Shown here: piece after piece, positions 33,536-41,816 of the stretch | Numbering within the stretch: the stretch's first letter is position 1 | Layout: the number at the start of each line of letters is the position of its first letter | From: Pseudomonas lini | GTDB lineage: Bacteria > Pseudomonadota > Gammaproteobacteria > Pseudomonadales > Pseudomonadaceae | Length of the DNA stretch: 64,000 nucleotides | Direction of reading: 5' to 3' | Assembly: GCF_964063345.1 (NCBI RefSeq) | Contig: NZ_OZ061318.1 | Coordinates: 620,001 to 684,000, forward strand | The notes under the pieces: model-generated | What the model saw: the letters and a program-made list of their open reading frames with translations, nothing else | Database searches by the model: none | Told to the model about the DNA's origin: nothing | Translations under genes and position numbers: made by a program

Positions 33536-33994
33536 ATGCCTCGACTGGACTGGCTCGCCCACCATATGCACCACAGCGACACCTTTGCCTCATGGATTCA
33601 CCAGCAGTTCGACTACGAATACGCCGACCAGCCCTTGCCTCACTGGCAACGGGAATTCGCTGACGGCCAAACCAATGGCCGCTGGCAATGCTTGATCGCC
33701 CAGGACGGAGATCAACTGCTGGGTGGCGCTGCGCTGGCCATGGCCGATCTGGCTCAACGGCCTGACCTGGGCCCTTGGCTGGCCTGTGTGTTCATCACAC
33801 CCGAAGCGAGGGGAAAAGGATTGGCCGAGCGTTTGATCGAAGGGATATGCGCAAAGGCCAAGGAAAATGGTGTAGCGAGGATCTACCTGCACACCCACGA
33901 CCAGAGCGCCTACTACACCAGACGCGGGTGGACGGTACTGGAGCGCTTTCAGGCTTGGGAAAAAGACCAATGGCTCATGGTGAGGGACCTGTGA
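33536..33994 (+). CDS. GNAT-family N-acetyltransferase
   Basis: 152 residues. The acetyl-CoA-binding motif A is 'LACVFITPEARGKGLAERLI' (about 82-101, R-G-K-G-L loop), and motif B is 'YLHTHDQSAYYTRRGWTVLE' (about 121-140). The acceptor is unknown. GGAAAGGA precedes ATG 33536. It is convergent with dipZ, whose stop lies 15 bp beyond its own. Confidence 0.85.
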   Translation: MPRLDWLAHHMHHSDTFASWIHQQFDYEYADQPLPHWQREFADGQTNGRWQCLIAQDGDQLLGGAALAMADLAQRPDLGPWLACVFITPEARGKGLAERLIEGICAKAKENGVARIYLHTHDQSAYYTRRGWTVLERFQAWEKDQWLMVRDL

Positions 33995-34009
33995 GCCATT
34001 GATGAACGG

Positions 34010-35221
34010 TTATGCGGCAGGCGCTTTGGCCTCTTCCAGCAGTTGCCGAATCATCTGTTCCTGAGTCTCGTAGCGGCCCTCACCAAAGTGGGTGTAACGC
34101 ACCTGGCCCTTGGCATCGATCAGGTAATGAGCGGGCCAGTACTGGTTGTCAAAGGCGCGCCAGATCGCGTAGTTGTTGTCGATCGCCACCGGGTAGGTGA
34201 TACCGAGTTTTTTCACCTGATCGCGGACGTTGTCAATGATGCGTTCGTAACCGTACTCCGGGGTGTGCACGCCGATTACGACCAGGCCGTCCTTCTCGTA
34301 TTTCTTCGCCCAGTCCTTCACGTAGGGCAAGGTGTGCTGGCAGTTGATGCAGTCGTATGTCCAGAAGTCCACCAGCACCACTTTGCCGCGCAGGGAATCG
34401 TTACTTAGCGCTGGCGAGTTGAGCCATTCGACTGCGCCGGAAAGTGACGGCATCGCGCCTTTGGCCGCGTCCATGGTCGAGTCGGCCTTGACCTTGCTGA
34501 TGAAGTAATCGACCACTTTCGGTACGGTTTCCAGCACGTGCTGTTCAACCGTGGTGACGCCTTCGGATGAGGTGCTGGCGAGCAGCTTGTTGTCAGCGCC
34601 GGTGGAGATAACGGCTGCGGCGACCAACACCGCAGCCCCCGTGCCGCGACGCAGCCAACCGGTGAGCGGAATCGACGGTTTCAAGCGATTGACCAGGCCG
34701 CGACCGGCGAAGATCAAAGTGCCCAGGGACAACGCGCTGCCCAGGCCGTACGCCACCAGCAGCAGACTGGTCTGAGCGTTGGCGCCTTGCAGCATCGCGC
34801 CGGTGAGAATCACCCCGAGGATCGGCCCGGCACACGGCGCCCAGAGCAGACCGGTGGCGACGCCGATCATCACCGAGCCTAACGGGCCAGACATTTTGCG
34901 AGTGTCGGGATCGAGGCGATTGCCCAACAGCACGAACGGGCGCGCCAGCCAACCGCCGACCCGTGCGGAGATCAGCGACAGGGCGAACAGCACCATCACA
35001 ATCAGTGCCACATGGCGGCCAGTGTTGTTGGCTTGTACCACCCAATCGCTGCTGACCACGGCCAGGCTGGAGATCAGGGCGAAAGTCAGGGCCATGCCGC
35101 CGAGGGTGAGCAGGATCGAAGAACGCGTGCGTTTAACACCGGCAAACAGAAACGGCACGACCGGGAGGATGCAGGGGCTGAGGACAGTCAAAATGCCGCC
35201 CAGGAAAGCGATGAGAAACAT
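34010..35221 (-). CDS. dipZ: DipZ-type CcdA/thioredoxin-like fusion (cytochrome c biogenesis/disulfide transfer)
   Basis: 403 residues. The N-terminal CcdA/DsbD-gamma domain has about six membrane segments. Its redox cysteines are in 'LSPCILPVVPFLFAG' (Cys17) and 'LLWAPCAGPILG'. A C-terminal thioredoxin-like (TlpA/ResA) periplasmic domain carries the C-x-x-C pair in 'DFWTYDCINCQHTLPYVKDW'. It carries reducing equivalents across the inner membrane to periplasmic targets. Start ATG 35221 has AAGGTG; the upstream in-frame codons lie inside a REPIN and are not coding. The C-x-x-C is CINC rather than the usual CPPC/CGPC. Confidence 0.9.
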   Translation of the reverse strand: MFLIAFLGGILTVLSPCILPVVPFLFAGVKRTRSSILLTLGGMALTFALISSLAVVSSDWVVQANNTGRHVALIVMVLFALSLISARVGGWLARPFVLLGNRLDPDTRKMSGPLGSVMIGVATGLLWAPCAGPILGVILTGAMLQGANAQTSLLLVAYGLGSALSLGTLIFAGRGLVNRLKPSIPLTGWLRRGTGAAVLVAAAVISTGADNKLLASTSSEGVTTVEQHVLETVPKVVDYFISKVKADSTMDAAKGAMPSLSGAVEWLNSPALSNDSLRGKVVLVDFWTYDCINCQHTLPYVKDWAKKYEKDGLVVIGVHTPEYGYERIIDNVRDQVKKLGITYPVAIDNNYAIWRAFDNQYWPAHYLIDAKGQVRYTHFGEGRYETQEQMIRQLLEEAKAPAA

Positions 35222-35246
35222 GGGGATCACCTTGAGATACGATCCA

Positions 35247-35439
35247 TGTGGGAGCGAGCCTTTGTGGCGAGGGGGCTTGTCGGAACGCCGCATCGCCCCG
35301 TTGGGGCGCGAAGCACCCCTGAAATCAGCCACCGCGATCTTGAATTAGAAAGCAGTGACCGGTTCACGACTGCTTCGCAGGCGAACGGGGCGATGCGGCG
35401 TTCCGACAAGCCCCCTCGCCACAAAGGCTCGCTCCCACA
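35247..35439. repeat. Long composite REPIN with ~56-bp inverted arms
   Basis: The outermost sequence TGTGGGAGCGAGCC and its complement enclose GTGGCGAGGGGGCTTG arms and a TCGGAACGCCGCATCGCCCC extension, all symmetric. The arms are about 56 bp and the centre about 80 bp. It ends 25 bp before the dipZ start, so it lies in or next to the dipZ leader. Confidence 0.85.
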
Positions 35440-35475
35440 CTGGAAATGTTGAGTTCATAGGAACAGTGGCTGGCT

Positions 35476-35706
35476 TCAAGCCGCCTGGTTGTCCAACTGC
35501 TGGCCCTGTGGCGTGCGGCTGTAGCCATTCTCTGCGACCAGTTGCCCTTGCGGCGTGCGGCTCGAACCATCCTCAGTCAGCAGCGGAGTCAGTTGGAAGC
35601 AGGTGCTGCTGCCACAGGTATTTTGTTCAACCGCGGCGTTGGCATGGGCGGCGGCGCCAGCTACGGAGAAAACGATGGCGGTCAAAAAGCGGGTGACGTT
35701 GTTCAT
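35476..35706 (-). CDS. Small secreted Cys-containing protein with duplicated SRTPQGQ motif
   Basis: 76 residues. Signal peptide (NNVTRFLTAIVFSVAGAAAH, cleaved near ANA). The mature part of about 50 residues has one Cys pair (NTCGSSTC) and two tandem copies of [GS]-[YS]-SRTPQGQ at about residues 47-54 and 60-68. Similar short exported Pseudomonas proteins carry E-N/D-G-[YS]-SRTPQGQ repeats; no function is known. It follows the DUF2790 gene after 48 bp on the same strand and is probably cotranscribed from the promoter at the 36145 operator. It is a candidate peptide partner of the MNIO enzyme (inference). Confidence 0.7.
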   Translation of the reverse strand: MNNVTRFLTAIVFSVAGAAAHANAAVEQNTCGSSTCFQLTPLLTEDGSSRTPQGQLVAENGYSRTPQGQQLDNQAA

Positions 35707-35754
35707 GATGTTCTTCCTGTTTCAAAGGGGATGGGCAATGGGGAGTCGAAGGAC

Positions 35755-36018
35755 TCAGTTGCCTTCGTTGCAGCCGTCAGCGAATTTGCTGTAATCCAGA
35801 ACCTGGGTTTTTCCTTGGGAATCCAGGTAGGTCATCCGGGCATTCACAATCCCGCAGGCAGGTGTGGCGTCCTGTTTCATCGACAGCACTTTCTGGATGT
35901 CCAGGTGCGTGCCGTAGGTGTAGGTTTGAGGGGTTACATCGGCTTCGGCGCGGGCCGACAAAGTGCAGATGTTCAAGGCAGCAAACAGGCAGGCGGCGTA
36001 GACGGCTTTGGTGTTCAT
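35755..36018 (-). CDS. DUF2790-family secreted protein
   Basis: 87 residues. Signal peptide ending near 'SARAEA' (about 20-25). The mature part holds the DUF2790 pattern 'YTYGTHLDIQKVLSM', 'CGIVNARMTYLDSQGKTQVL' and a second Cys near the end (GCNEG). DUF2790 proteins are small periplasmic proteins found mainly in Pseudomonas, often beside two-component systems and metal or envelope genes; function unknown. Transcribed divergently from the response regulator; an operator with an 11-bp inverted repeat lies about 130 bp before the start. Confidence 0.85.
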   Translation of the reverse strand: MNTKAVYAACLFAALNICTLSARAEADVTPQTYTYGTHLDIQKVLSMKQDATPACGIVNARMTYLDSQGKTQVLDYSKFADGCNEGN

Positions 36019-36144
36019 GGTGGTTTCCTCAGAGCTTCAATAGGTCAATCGTTGATTGAGCGAGGCGGTTTGGGTTTGCCTCGATGGAACCTATTTGAAA
36101 CCCGCGAGGTATCTCGTCTGTGTCCAGAACAGGCGCGGGTAAAT

Positions 36145-36184
36145 CGCTGTGTATCTGTGCCTGCTTGCGATACACAGCGATACA
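36145..36184. promoter_or_regulatory. Response-regulator operator copy 1 (TGTATC-N13-GATACA-N4-GATACA)
   Basis: Perfect 11-bp arms CGCTGTGTATC (36145-36155) and GATACACAGCG (36169-36179) with a 13-bp spacer, plus a second GATACA at 36179 exactly 10 bp after the first. The 10-bp direct repeat is the typical OmpR-family contact pattern. It lies upstream of DUF2790. Confidence 0.75.
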
Positions 36185-36226
36185 AAACGCCCGAAATCGC
36201 AATGCTAGTCTTGAGTCCGTGAGAAA

Positions 36227-36346
36227 CCTGTGGCGAGGGAGCTTGCTCCCGCTTGAGTGCGTAGCACTCACAAAAATCGGCGATTGTTATCAGATCTTTG
36301 GGGCCGCTACGCAGCCCAACGCGAGCAAGCTCGCTCGCCACAAAGG
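36227..36346. repeat. REPIN inside the divergent regulatory region
   Basis: CCTGTGGCGAGGGAGCTTGC at the left and a diverged complement ending TCGCTCGCCACAAAGG at the right. The centre holds the palindrome GAGTGCGTAGCACTC. It separates the two operators. Confidence 0.75.
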
Positions 36347-36415
36347 TAGGCTTGACTGAAGAGTCGCGCTTAAGTGAACAACATCGCCCTGAAATCGGCT
36401 GCTTTTTGCGTCCCC

Positions 36416-36451
36416 GTGTATCCGCCGATACTCCAGATACACTGCAATACA
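36416..36451. promoter_or_regulatory. Response-regulator operator copy 2
   Basis: GTGTATC (36416-36422), 13-bp spacer, GATACAC (36436-36442) and AATACA 10 bp further (36446). An extra GATACT lies inside the spacer. It is 72 bp before the response regulator start, suiting autoregulation. Confidence 0.7.
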
Positions 36452-36522
36452 ATCGACGGCAGGCGAGCGGGCCAAGGCTCGATAGACTGCGTGACAACTC
36501 CCATTCAAGAGGCTTGGTCACC

Positions 36523-37263
36523 ATGGAACACGTCGATCACATTCTCATCGTGGACGATGACCGCGAGATCCGGGAACTGGTAGGCAACTACCTGAAAAAG
36601 AACGGCCTGCGCACCACCGTGGTAGCGGATGGACGGCAGATGCGCTCGTTTCTGGAGTCCACGCCGGTGGACCTGATCGTGCTCGACATCATGATGCCGG
36701 GCGACGATGGCCTGGTGCTCTGCCGCGAGTTGCGCGCAGGCAAACACAAAGCCACGCCGGTGCTGATGCTCACCGCTCGCAACGATGAAACCGACCGCAT
36801 CATCGGCCTGGAAATGGGCGCCGACGATTACCTGGTAAAACCGTTCGCCGCCCGTGAATTGCTCGCCCGTATCAACGCTGTGCTGCGACGCACGCGGATG
36901 CTGCCGCCGAACCTGGTGATTACCGAAAGCGGTCGCCTGCTGGCATTCGGTCGCTGGCGCCTGGACACCTCGGCCCGGCATCTGCTGGATGAGGACGGCA
37001 CCATGGTCGCCCTCAGCGGCGCGGAATATCGCCTGCTGCGGGTGTTCCTCGATCATCCTCAGCGGGTGCTCAATCGCGACCAATTGCTCAACCTGACTCA
37101 AGGCCGCGATGCCGATCTGTTCGACCGCTCCATCGATTTGCTGGTGAGCCGCTTGCGTCAGCGCCTGCTGGACGATGCCCGGGAACCGGCCTACATCAAG
37201 ACCGTGCGCAGTGAAGGCTATGTGTTTTCCCTGCCGGTGGAAGTGCTCGGTGCGCCGTCATGA
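36523..37263 (+). CDS. OmpR-family response regulator (RhpR/BfmR-like)
   Basis: 246 residues. The receiver domain (~1-125) has acidic pocket DDD (about 10-12), phosphoacceptor Asp in 'VDLIVLDIMMPGDDGLVLCR', conserved Thr (LMLTA) and Lys in 'YLVKPF'. A C-terminal winged-helix domain (~140-240, 'GAEYRLLRVFLDHPQRVLNR' and 'YIKTVRSEGYVFS') completes the protein. ATG 36523 has an AAGAGG site. It overlaps the sensor gene by four bases. The GTATC/GATAC half-sites of the nearby operators resemble those reported for P. syringae RhpR (recalled), supporting an RhpR/BfmR-like identity. Confidence 0.87.
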   Translation: MEHVDHILIVDDDREIRELVGNYLKKNGLRTTVVADGRQMRSFLESTPVDLIVLDIMMPGDDGLVLCRELRAGKHKATPVLMLTARNDETDRIIGLEMGADDYLVKPFAARELLARINAVLRRTRMLPPNLVITESGRLLAFGRWRLDTSARHLLDEDGTMVALSGAEYRLLRVFLDHPQRVLNRDQLLNLTQGRDADLFDRSIDLLVSRLRQRLLDDAREPAYIKTVRSEGYVFSLPVEVLGAPS

Positions 37264-38570
37264 ATCTTGCGCTGCACTGGCCCCGCACGCTGGCCTCGCG
37301 GCTGTCACTGATTTTCCTGATCGGCCTGATCCTCGCCCAGGCGCTGTCCTTTGGCGCTCAGTACTACGAGCGCTACGAAAGTGCGAAAAACACGATGTTG
37401 GGCAATCTGGAAACCGACGTCTCGACCTCCCTCGCCATCCTCGACCGTTTGCCCGCCGATGAGCGTGTGAACTGGCTGCAGCGTCTGGAGCGCACCAACT
37501 ACAGCTATCTGCTGAATGAAGGCTCGCCGGGCACGCCGATGGCAGCCAGCGATGTACCGATTGCAGTGACCTCGATTCAAGACGCCATCGGCCATGATTA
37601 CCCGCTGACTTTTACCGACATCCCAGGCCCGAAGAAACACTTCCAGGCTCACCTGAAATTGAAGGACGGCAGCCCCGTCACCCTTGATGTGCGGCCTAAG
37701 ATGGTGCCGTTGTCGCCGTGGTTGCCAGCGGTATTGCTGGGACAACTGGTGCTGATGATTGCCTGCACCTGGCTGGCCGTGAGAATCGCGATCCGCCCGC
37801 TCACCCGCCTCGCCCAAGCGGTGGAAACTCTCGACCCCAACACCCACGCCGTGCACCTGGACGAAAAAGGCCCGAGCGAAGTCATCTACGCCGCCCGGGC
37901 CTTCAATGCGATGCAGGCGCGCATTGCGGCGTATCTCAAGGAGCGCATGCAACTGTTGGCGGCAATTTCCCACGACCTGCAAACTCCAATCACGCGCATG
38001 AAACTGCGCGCCGAATTCATGGATGACTCCAGCGAGAAAGACAAACTGTGGAACGACCTCGGCGAGATGGAACACCTGGTGCGCGAAGGCGTGGCCTATG
38101 CCCGCAGCATCCATGGTGCCACCGAGGAAAGTCGTCGTACTGATCTGGATTCATTCCTCGATAGCCTGGTGTTCGACTATCAGGATATGGGTAAAGACGT
38201 GCAGCTCGACGGCAAAAGCGCAACCGTGATTAACACCCGGCCGCATGCCTTGCGACGGGTGCTGGTGAACCTGATAGACAACGCGCTGAAATTCGCCGGC
38301 GCGGCAGAGCTGTGGGTGGAAACGAAGGCTGATGGCAGCTTGTCGGTGAAGGTGATGGACCATGGGCCGGGGATTGCCGAAGAGGAATTGGCGCAAGTGA
38401 TGGAGCCGTTCTACCGCGTGGAGAATTCGCGTAATCGCAGTACGGGAGGGACCGGTTTGGGGTTGGCAATTGCGCAACAATTGGCGCTGGCGATTGGCGG
38501 GTCGTTGAGATTAAGCAATCGCGAGGGCGGTGGGTTATGTGCGGAGCTCAAGTTGCCGGCGACTCAATAA
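37260..38570 (+). CDS. Membrane sensor histidine kinase (RhpS/BfmS-like)
   Basis: 436 residues. Two membrane segments (~14-32 and ~157-178) bracket a periplasmic sensor domain of about 120 residues. A HAMP linker follows, then the H-box 'LLAAISHDLQTPITRMKLRA' (His near 237). The ATPase part has N-box 'RVLVNLIDNALKFA', G1 'DHGPGIAEEEL' and G2 'TGGTGLGLAIAQQ'. The ATGA overlap couples it to the response regulator. The periplasmic signal is unknown. The REPIN array begins 10 bp after its stop. Confidence 0.88.
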   Translation: MNLALHWPRTLASRLSLIFLIGLILAQALSFGAQYYERYESAKNTMLGNLETDVSTSLAILDRLPADERVNWLQRLERTNYSYLLNEGSPGTPMAASDVPIAVTSIQDAIGHDYPLTFTDIPGPKKHFQAHLKLKDGSPVTLDVRPKMVPLSPWLPAVLLGQLVLMIACTWLAVRIAIRPLTRLAQAVETLDPNTHAVHLDEKGPSEVIYAARAFNAMQARIAAYLKERMQLLAAISHDLQTPITRMKLRAEFMDDSSEKDKLWNDLGEMEHLVREGVAYARSIHGATEESRRTDLDSFLDSLVFDYQDMGKDVQLDGKSATVINTRPHALRRVLVNLIDNALKFAGAAELWVETKADGSLSVKVMDHGPGIAEEELAQVMEPFYRVENSRNRSTGGTGLGLAIAQQLALAIGGSLRLSNREGGGLCAELKLPATQ

Positions 38571-38580
38571 CACTCAATAT

Positions 38581-39916
38581 CCCACAGGAGTCGTGGGTGT
38601 TTGAGGGACCTGCGCTCAGTCAGGCAGCCATGCCACCACAAACCGGCAACACCATAAATCCATTGTGGGAGCGGGCTTGCCCGCGATGAGGCCAGCACTT
38701 CCAGCATCCATGTTGGCTGACACTCCGCCATCGCGGGCAAGCCCGCTCCCACAGGGGTCGTGGGTGTTTGGGAGGTTGCACTCGATCAGGTAGCCATATC
38801 CACCAGAAACCGGCAACACCATAAATCCATTGTGGGAGCGGGCTTGCCCGCGATGAGGCCAGCGCTTCCAGCATCCATGTTGACTGACACTCTGCCATCG
38901 CGGGCAAGCCCGCTCCCACAGGGGTCGTGGGTGTTTGGGAGGTTGCGCTCGATCAGGTAGCCATATCCACCAGAAACCGGCAACACCATAAATCCATTGT
39001 GGGAGCGGGCTTGCCCGCGATGAGGCCAGCACATCCAGCATCCATGTTGGCTGACACTCCGCCATCGCGGGCAAGCCCGCTCCCACAGGGGTCGTGGGTG
39101 TTTGGGAGGTTGCGCTCGATCAGGTAGCCATATCCACCAGAAACCGGCAACACCATAAATCCATTGTGGGAGCGGGCTTGCCCGCGATGAGGCCAGCACA
39201 TCCAGCATCCATGTTGGCTGACACTCCGCCATCGCGGGCAAGCCCGCTCCCACAGGGGTCGTGGGTGTTTGGGAGGTTGCGCTCGATCAGGTAGCCATAT
39301 CCACCACAAACCAGCAATACCATAAATCCATTGTGGGAGCGGGCTTGCCCGCGATGAGGCCAGCACATCCAGCATCCATGTTGGCTGACACTCCGCCATC
39401 GCGGGCAAGCCCGCTCCCACAGGGGGCGTGGGTGTTTGGGAGGTTGCGCTCGATCAGGTAGCCATATCCACCAGAAACCGGCAACACCATAAATCCATTG
39501 TGGGAGCGGGCTTGCCCGCGATGAGGCCAGCACATCCAGCATCCATGTTGGCTGACACTCCGCCATCGCGGGCAAGCCCGCTCCCACAGGGGTCGTGGGT
39601 GTTTGGGAGGTTGCGCTCGATCAGGTAGCCATATCCACCAGAAACCGGCAACACCATAAATCCATTGTGGGAGCGGGCTTGCCCGCGATGAGGCCAGCAC
39701 TTCCAGCATCCATGTTGGCTGACACTCCGCCATCGCGGGCAAGCCCGCTCCCACAGGGGTCGTGGGTGTTTGGGAGGTTGCGCTCGATCAGGTAGCCATA
39801 TCCACCAGAAACCGGCAACACCATAAATCCATTGTGGGAGCGGGCTTGCCCGCGATGAGGCCAGCACATCCAGCATCCATGTTGGCTGACACTCCGCCAT
39901 CGCAGACAAGTCGGAT
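38581..39916. repeat. Tandem array of eight 167-bp REPIN units
   Basis: Each 167-bp unit holds an inverted REP pair (TGTGGGAGCGGGCTTGCCCG and its complement, about 93 bp together) plus a 74-bp spacer ending ACCGGCAACACCATAAATCC. Pair starts: 38664, 38831, 38998, 39165, 39332, 39499, 39666, 39833, all exactly 167 bp apart. The first spacer is diverged and the last right-hand REP is decayed. Inner differences (CACTTCC, CGCTTCC, CACATCC) distinguish copies. It separates the two-component system from the HvfC/MNIO operon. Open frames running through it arise from the repeat and are not genes. Confidence 0.95.
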
Positions 39917-39933
39917 CGCCGCACCGCTCGCTC

Positions 39934-40695
39934 CTACAATTGATGCGTGCCGATCACCCCTTCCCCGTGCATCTGCCGCAACAACACCAATCCGCTGTCG
40001 ATAAACTCCAGCGCCCCCACCATTCCAGCCTCCGCTGCCGACCCTTCCAGCTGCGCTCGGCCAGTGAGCTGAGGAAACGCTTCGATCCGCTGCAACAACC
40101 GCCACGCCAACGGGCTTAGTTCGCAGAAGCGCACACTCCAGTCCTCGGCCCGACGAACCAACAGCAACGTCGGCTGAACGGGCGGCGAGTCCGGCCGATA
40201 ATCCGGCCCCAGCAACTGCACCGGCCAGCCATACGCCAACGGCCAGGCCAGCGGCGAAACCTGCAACGGTTGATCCAGCAGCAATGCGGCATCGCTGGCC
40301 GGCAACGGCTCCGCGTCGGATTGTTGCAACGCCATCTCGACCCATTCGTAATGCGCCAGCTCGACCATGAATGGCGGCCACGTTCCATCGCTCAACGCCA
40401 ACGGCTCAGAGGCGAGGAACTCGACAAATTCCTGGGCGATCTCGCCGAATTTCGGCGTTTGAGCGCGGTAGTCCCGCAGGAAGATCCGCACCAGAGAACG
40501 CCACTCACCGTCACCCAATATCTTCACCAGCACCGGAAAAGTCCCGCTGAGCAACGACGACAGATTCGAAAACACCAGATCTCGATAAACCTGCGCCCGT
40601 GCCACGTCCATCCCGGCGGGCGGCGCGTTGTGGTCGGGGTCACGCAGGTAGCGAGTCAATGTGTCTTGCTGTTGATACAAACTCGGCTTATCCAC
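39934..40695 (-). CDS. HvfC/BufC-type protein (DUF2063), partner of MNIO enzyme
   Basis: 253 residues. The N-terminal DUF2063 domain shows '[20 protein letters not shown]', '[20 protein letters not shown]' and '[26 protein letters not shown]'-type pattern. The C-terminal half is the less conserved HvfC-specific part. In known systems it acts as the substrate-presenting partner of the DUF692 enzyme. Start is GTG 40695, which overlaps the MNIO stop by eight bases; upstream in-frame codons read through that gene. The product ends next to the REPIN array. Confidence 0.85.
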   Translation of the reverse strand: MDKPSLYQQQDTLTRYLRDPDHNAPPAGMDVARAQVYRDLVFSNLSSLLSGTFPVLVKILGDGEWRSLVRIFLRDYRAQTPKFGEIAQEFVEFLASEPLALSDGTWPPFMVELAHYEWVEMALQQSDAEPLPASDAALLLDQPLQVSPLAWPLAYGWPVQLLGPDYRPDSPPVQPTLLLVRRAEDWSVRFCELSPLAWRLLQRIEAFPQLTGRAQLEGSAAEAGMVGALEFIDSGLVLLRQMHGEGVIGTHQL

Positions 40696-41521
40696 GGTTC
40701 TCACCTTGCAGGCGGCGAATGGTCTGCAATTCACTCACCAATTCAGAGAACACCGGAAAGTTGAAATCCCGTTCCAGCAGCGTCGGTTGCACACCAAACC
40801 GCCCATACGCCTCGGCCAACAACGACCACACCACCGGTTTGACCGAGGCGCCATGGGTGTCGATCTTCAGCGTGTCGGATTCATCGAAGTGTCCCGCCAC
40901 ATGCATGGCAACCACCCTCCCCGCGTCGATGCCGGCCAGAAACGTCTGCGGATCGAAGCCGTGATTGATCGAGTTGACGTAGACATTGTTGACGTCCAGC
41001 AACAGGTCGCAATCGGCTTCTTGAAGCACCGCGTTGGTGAACGTCAGTTCGTCCATGTCCTGCTGCGGCGCGGCGTAGTAGGAGACGTTTTCCACCACCA
41101 GGCGTCGACCGAGAATGTCCTGTGCCTGCCAAATTCGAGCGGCAACGTGATGCACCGCTTCTTCGGTAAACGGCAACGGCAGCAAATCGTAAAGATGCCC
41201 GTCATCGCTGCAGTAGCTCAGGTGTTCGCTGTACAGCGGCACTTTGTAGTGATCGAGAAAAACCCGCACTTCCTGCAGGAACCCGACGTCCAGCGGCGCC
41301 GGCCCGCCCAAAGACAAGGACAAGCCGTGACAAGACAACGGATAGCGCTCGGCCAGGGCGCGAAACGCCGCGCCGTGAGCGCCGCCGATGCCAATCCAGT
41401 TTTCCGGCGCGACTTCCAGGAAGTCGAAAGCGCCCACCGGGGCCGCTTGAAGATCCTTCATTAAACCGCGGCGCAAGCCTAGCCCGACGGTCGCCTTCGC
41501 TGATGTGAGGGGAGTCTGCAT
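40688..41521 (-). CDS. MNIO-family (DUF692) multinuclear iron oxidative enzyme, HvfB/BufB-like
   Basis: 277 residues, TIM-barrel. Candidate metal ligands: His65 (SCHGLSLS), Glu99-His100 (YSEHLSY), Glu144-Asn145 (VVENVSYY), Asp176 (LLDVNN), His207 and His211 (AMHVAGHF), and Asp221/His223 (DTHG). MNIO enzymes convert cysteines of secreted precursor peptides into thiooxazoles or related groups that bind copper (recalled knowledge). A DUF2063 partner is encoded next to it, but no precursor gene is found between 41522 and 41816 or downstream. An operator for the two-component regulator lies 124 bp upstream. Substrate unknown. Confidence 0.88.
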   Translation of the reverse strand: MQTPLTSAKATVGLGLRRGLMKDLQAAPVGAFDFLEVAPENWIGIGGAHGAAFRALAERYPLSCHGLSLSLGGPAPLDVGFLQEVRVFLDHYKVPLYSEHLSYCSDDGHLYDLLPLPFTEEAVHHVAARIWQAQDILGRRLVVENVSYYAAPQQDMDELTFTNAVLQEADCDLLLDVNNVYVNSINHGFDPQTFLAGIDAGRVVAMHVAGHFDESDTLKIDTHGASVKPVVWSLLAEAYGRFGVQPTLLERDFNFPVFSELVSELQTIRRLQGENRG

Positions 41522-41644
41522 GGTGTCGATCTCATCCTGGATTCCGGTCTCCAGCGTCTGAAAACTCAGTGCCGGCCGGCAGGCCCAGTCAAGCGCCGTG
41601 GTGTGTCGGGTCTGTGTTCACCAACCCCGCTCCTCTCAGGCCAC

Positions 41645-41679
41645 TGTATCGGACAGGCAGTCAGATACAGTGGGATACA
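41645..41679. promoter_or_regulatory. Response-regulator operator copy 3 between MNIO operon and methyltransferase
   Basis: CCACTGTATC (41641-41650), 13-bp spacer, GATACAGTGG (41664-41673) and a further GATACA 10 bp after the first (41674-41679). The layout equals the two sites next to the response regulator gene. It is centred between two divergent genes, 295 bp apart. Confidence 0.75.
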
Positions 41680-41816
41680 CGAACTAGACTTGTTGATTAC
41701 CCCCATAAGGGAGCCAGGACGCGGTTATCGTCCTGTTCATTCCCACGATCACCGCCCAAAGGTGCATGCCTCGACAAACAATGCCTCTGGACCGTGATCC
41801 TGCTGAAGGAGCACAC

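Noticed and set aside
35222..35332. An N-terminal extension of dipZ
   Set aside because: It reads through the REPIN palindrome and lacks the hydrophobic CcdA start; ATG 35221 has a good ribosome-binding site.
38616..39924. Long open frames of about 155 residues on both strands within the REPIN array
   Set aside because: They arise from the 167-bp repeat; each copy rotates the frame and the same peptide recurs in every unit. There are no ribosome-binding sites or homologies, so they are not genes.
41522..41644. A possible HvfA/BufA-type precursor upstream of the MNIO gene
   Set aside because: Only very short frames exist here (for example about 10 codons starting [10 protein letters not shown]); none has a signal peptide.
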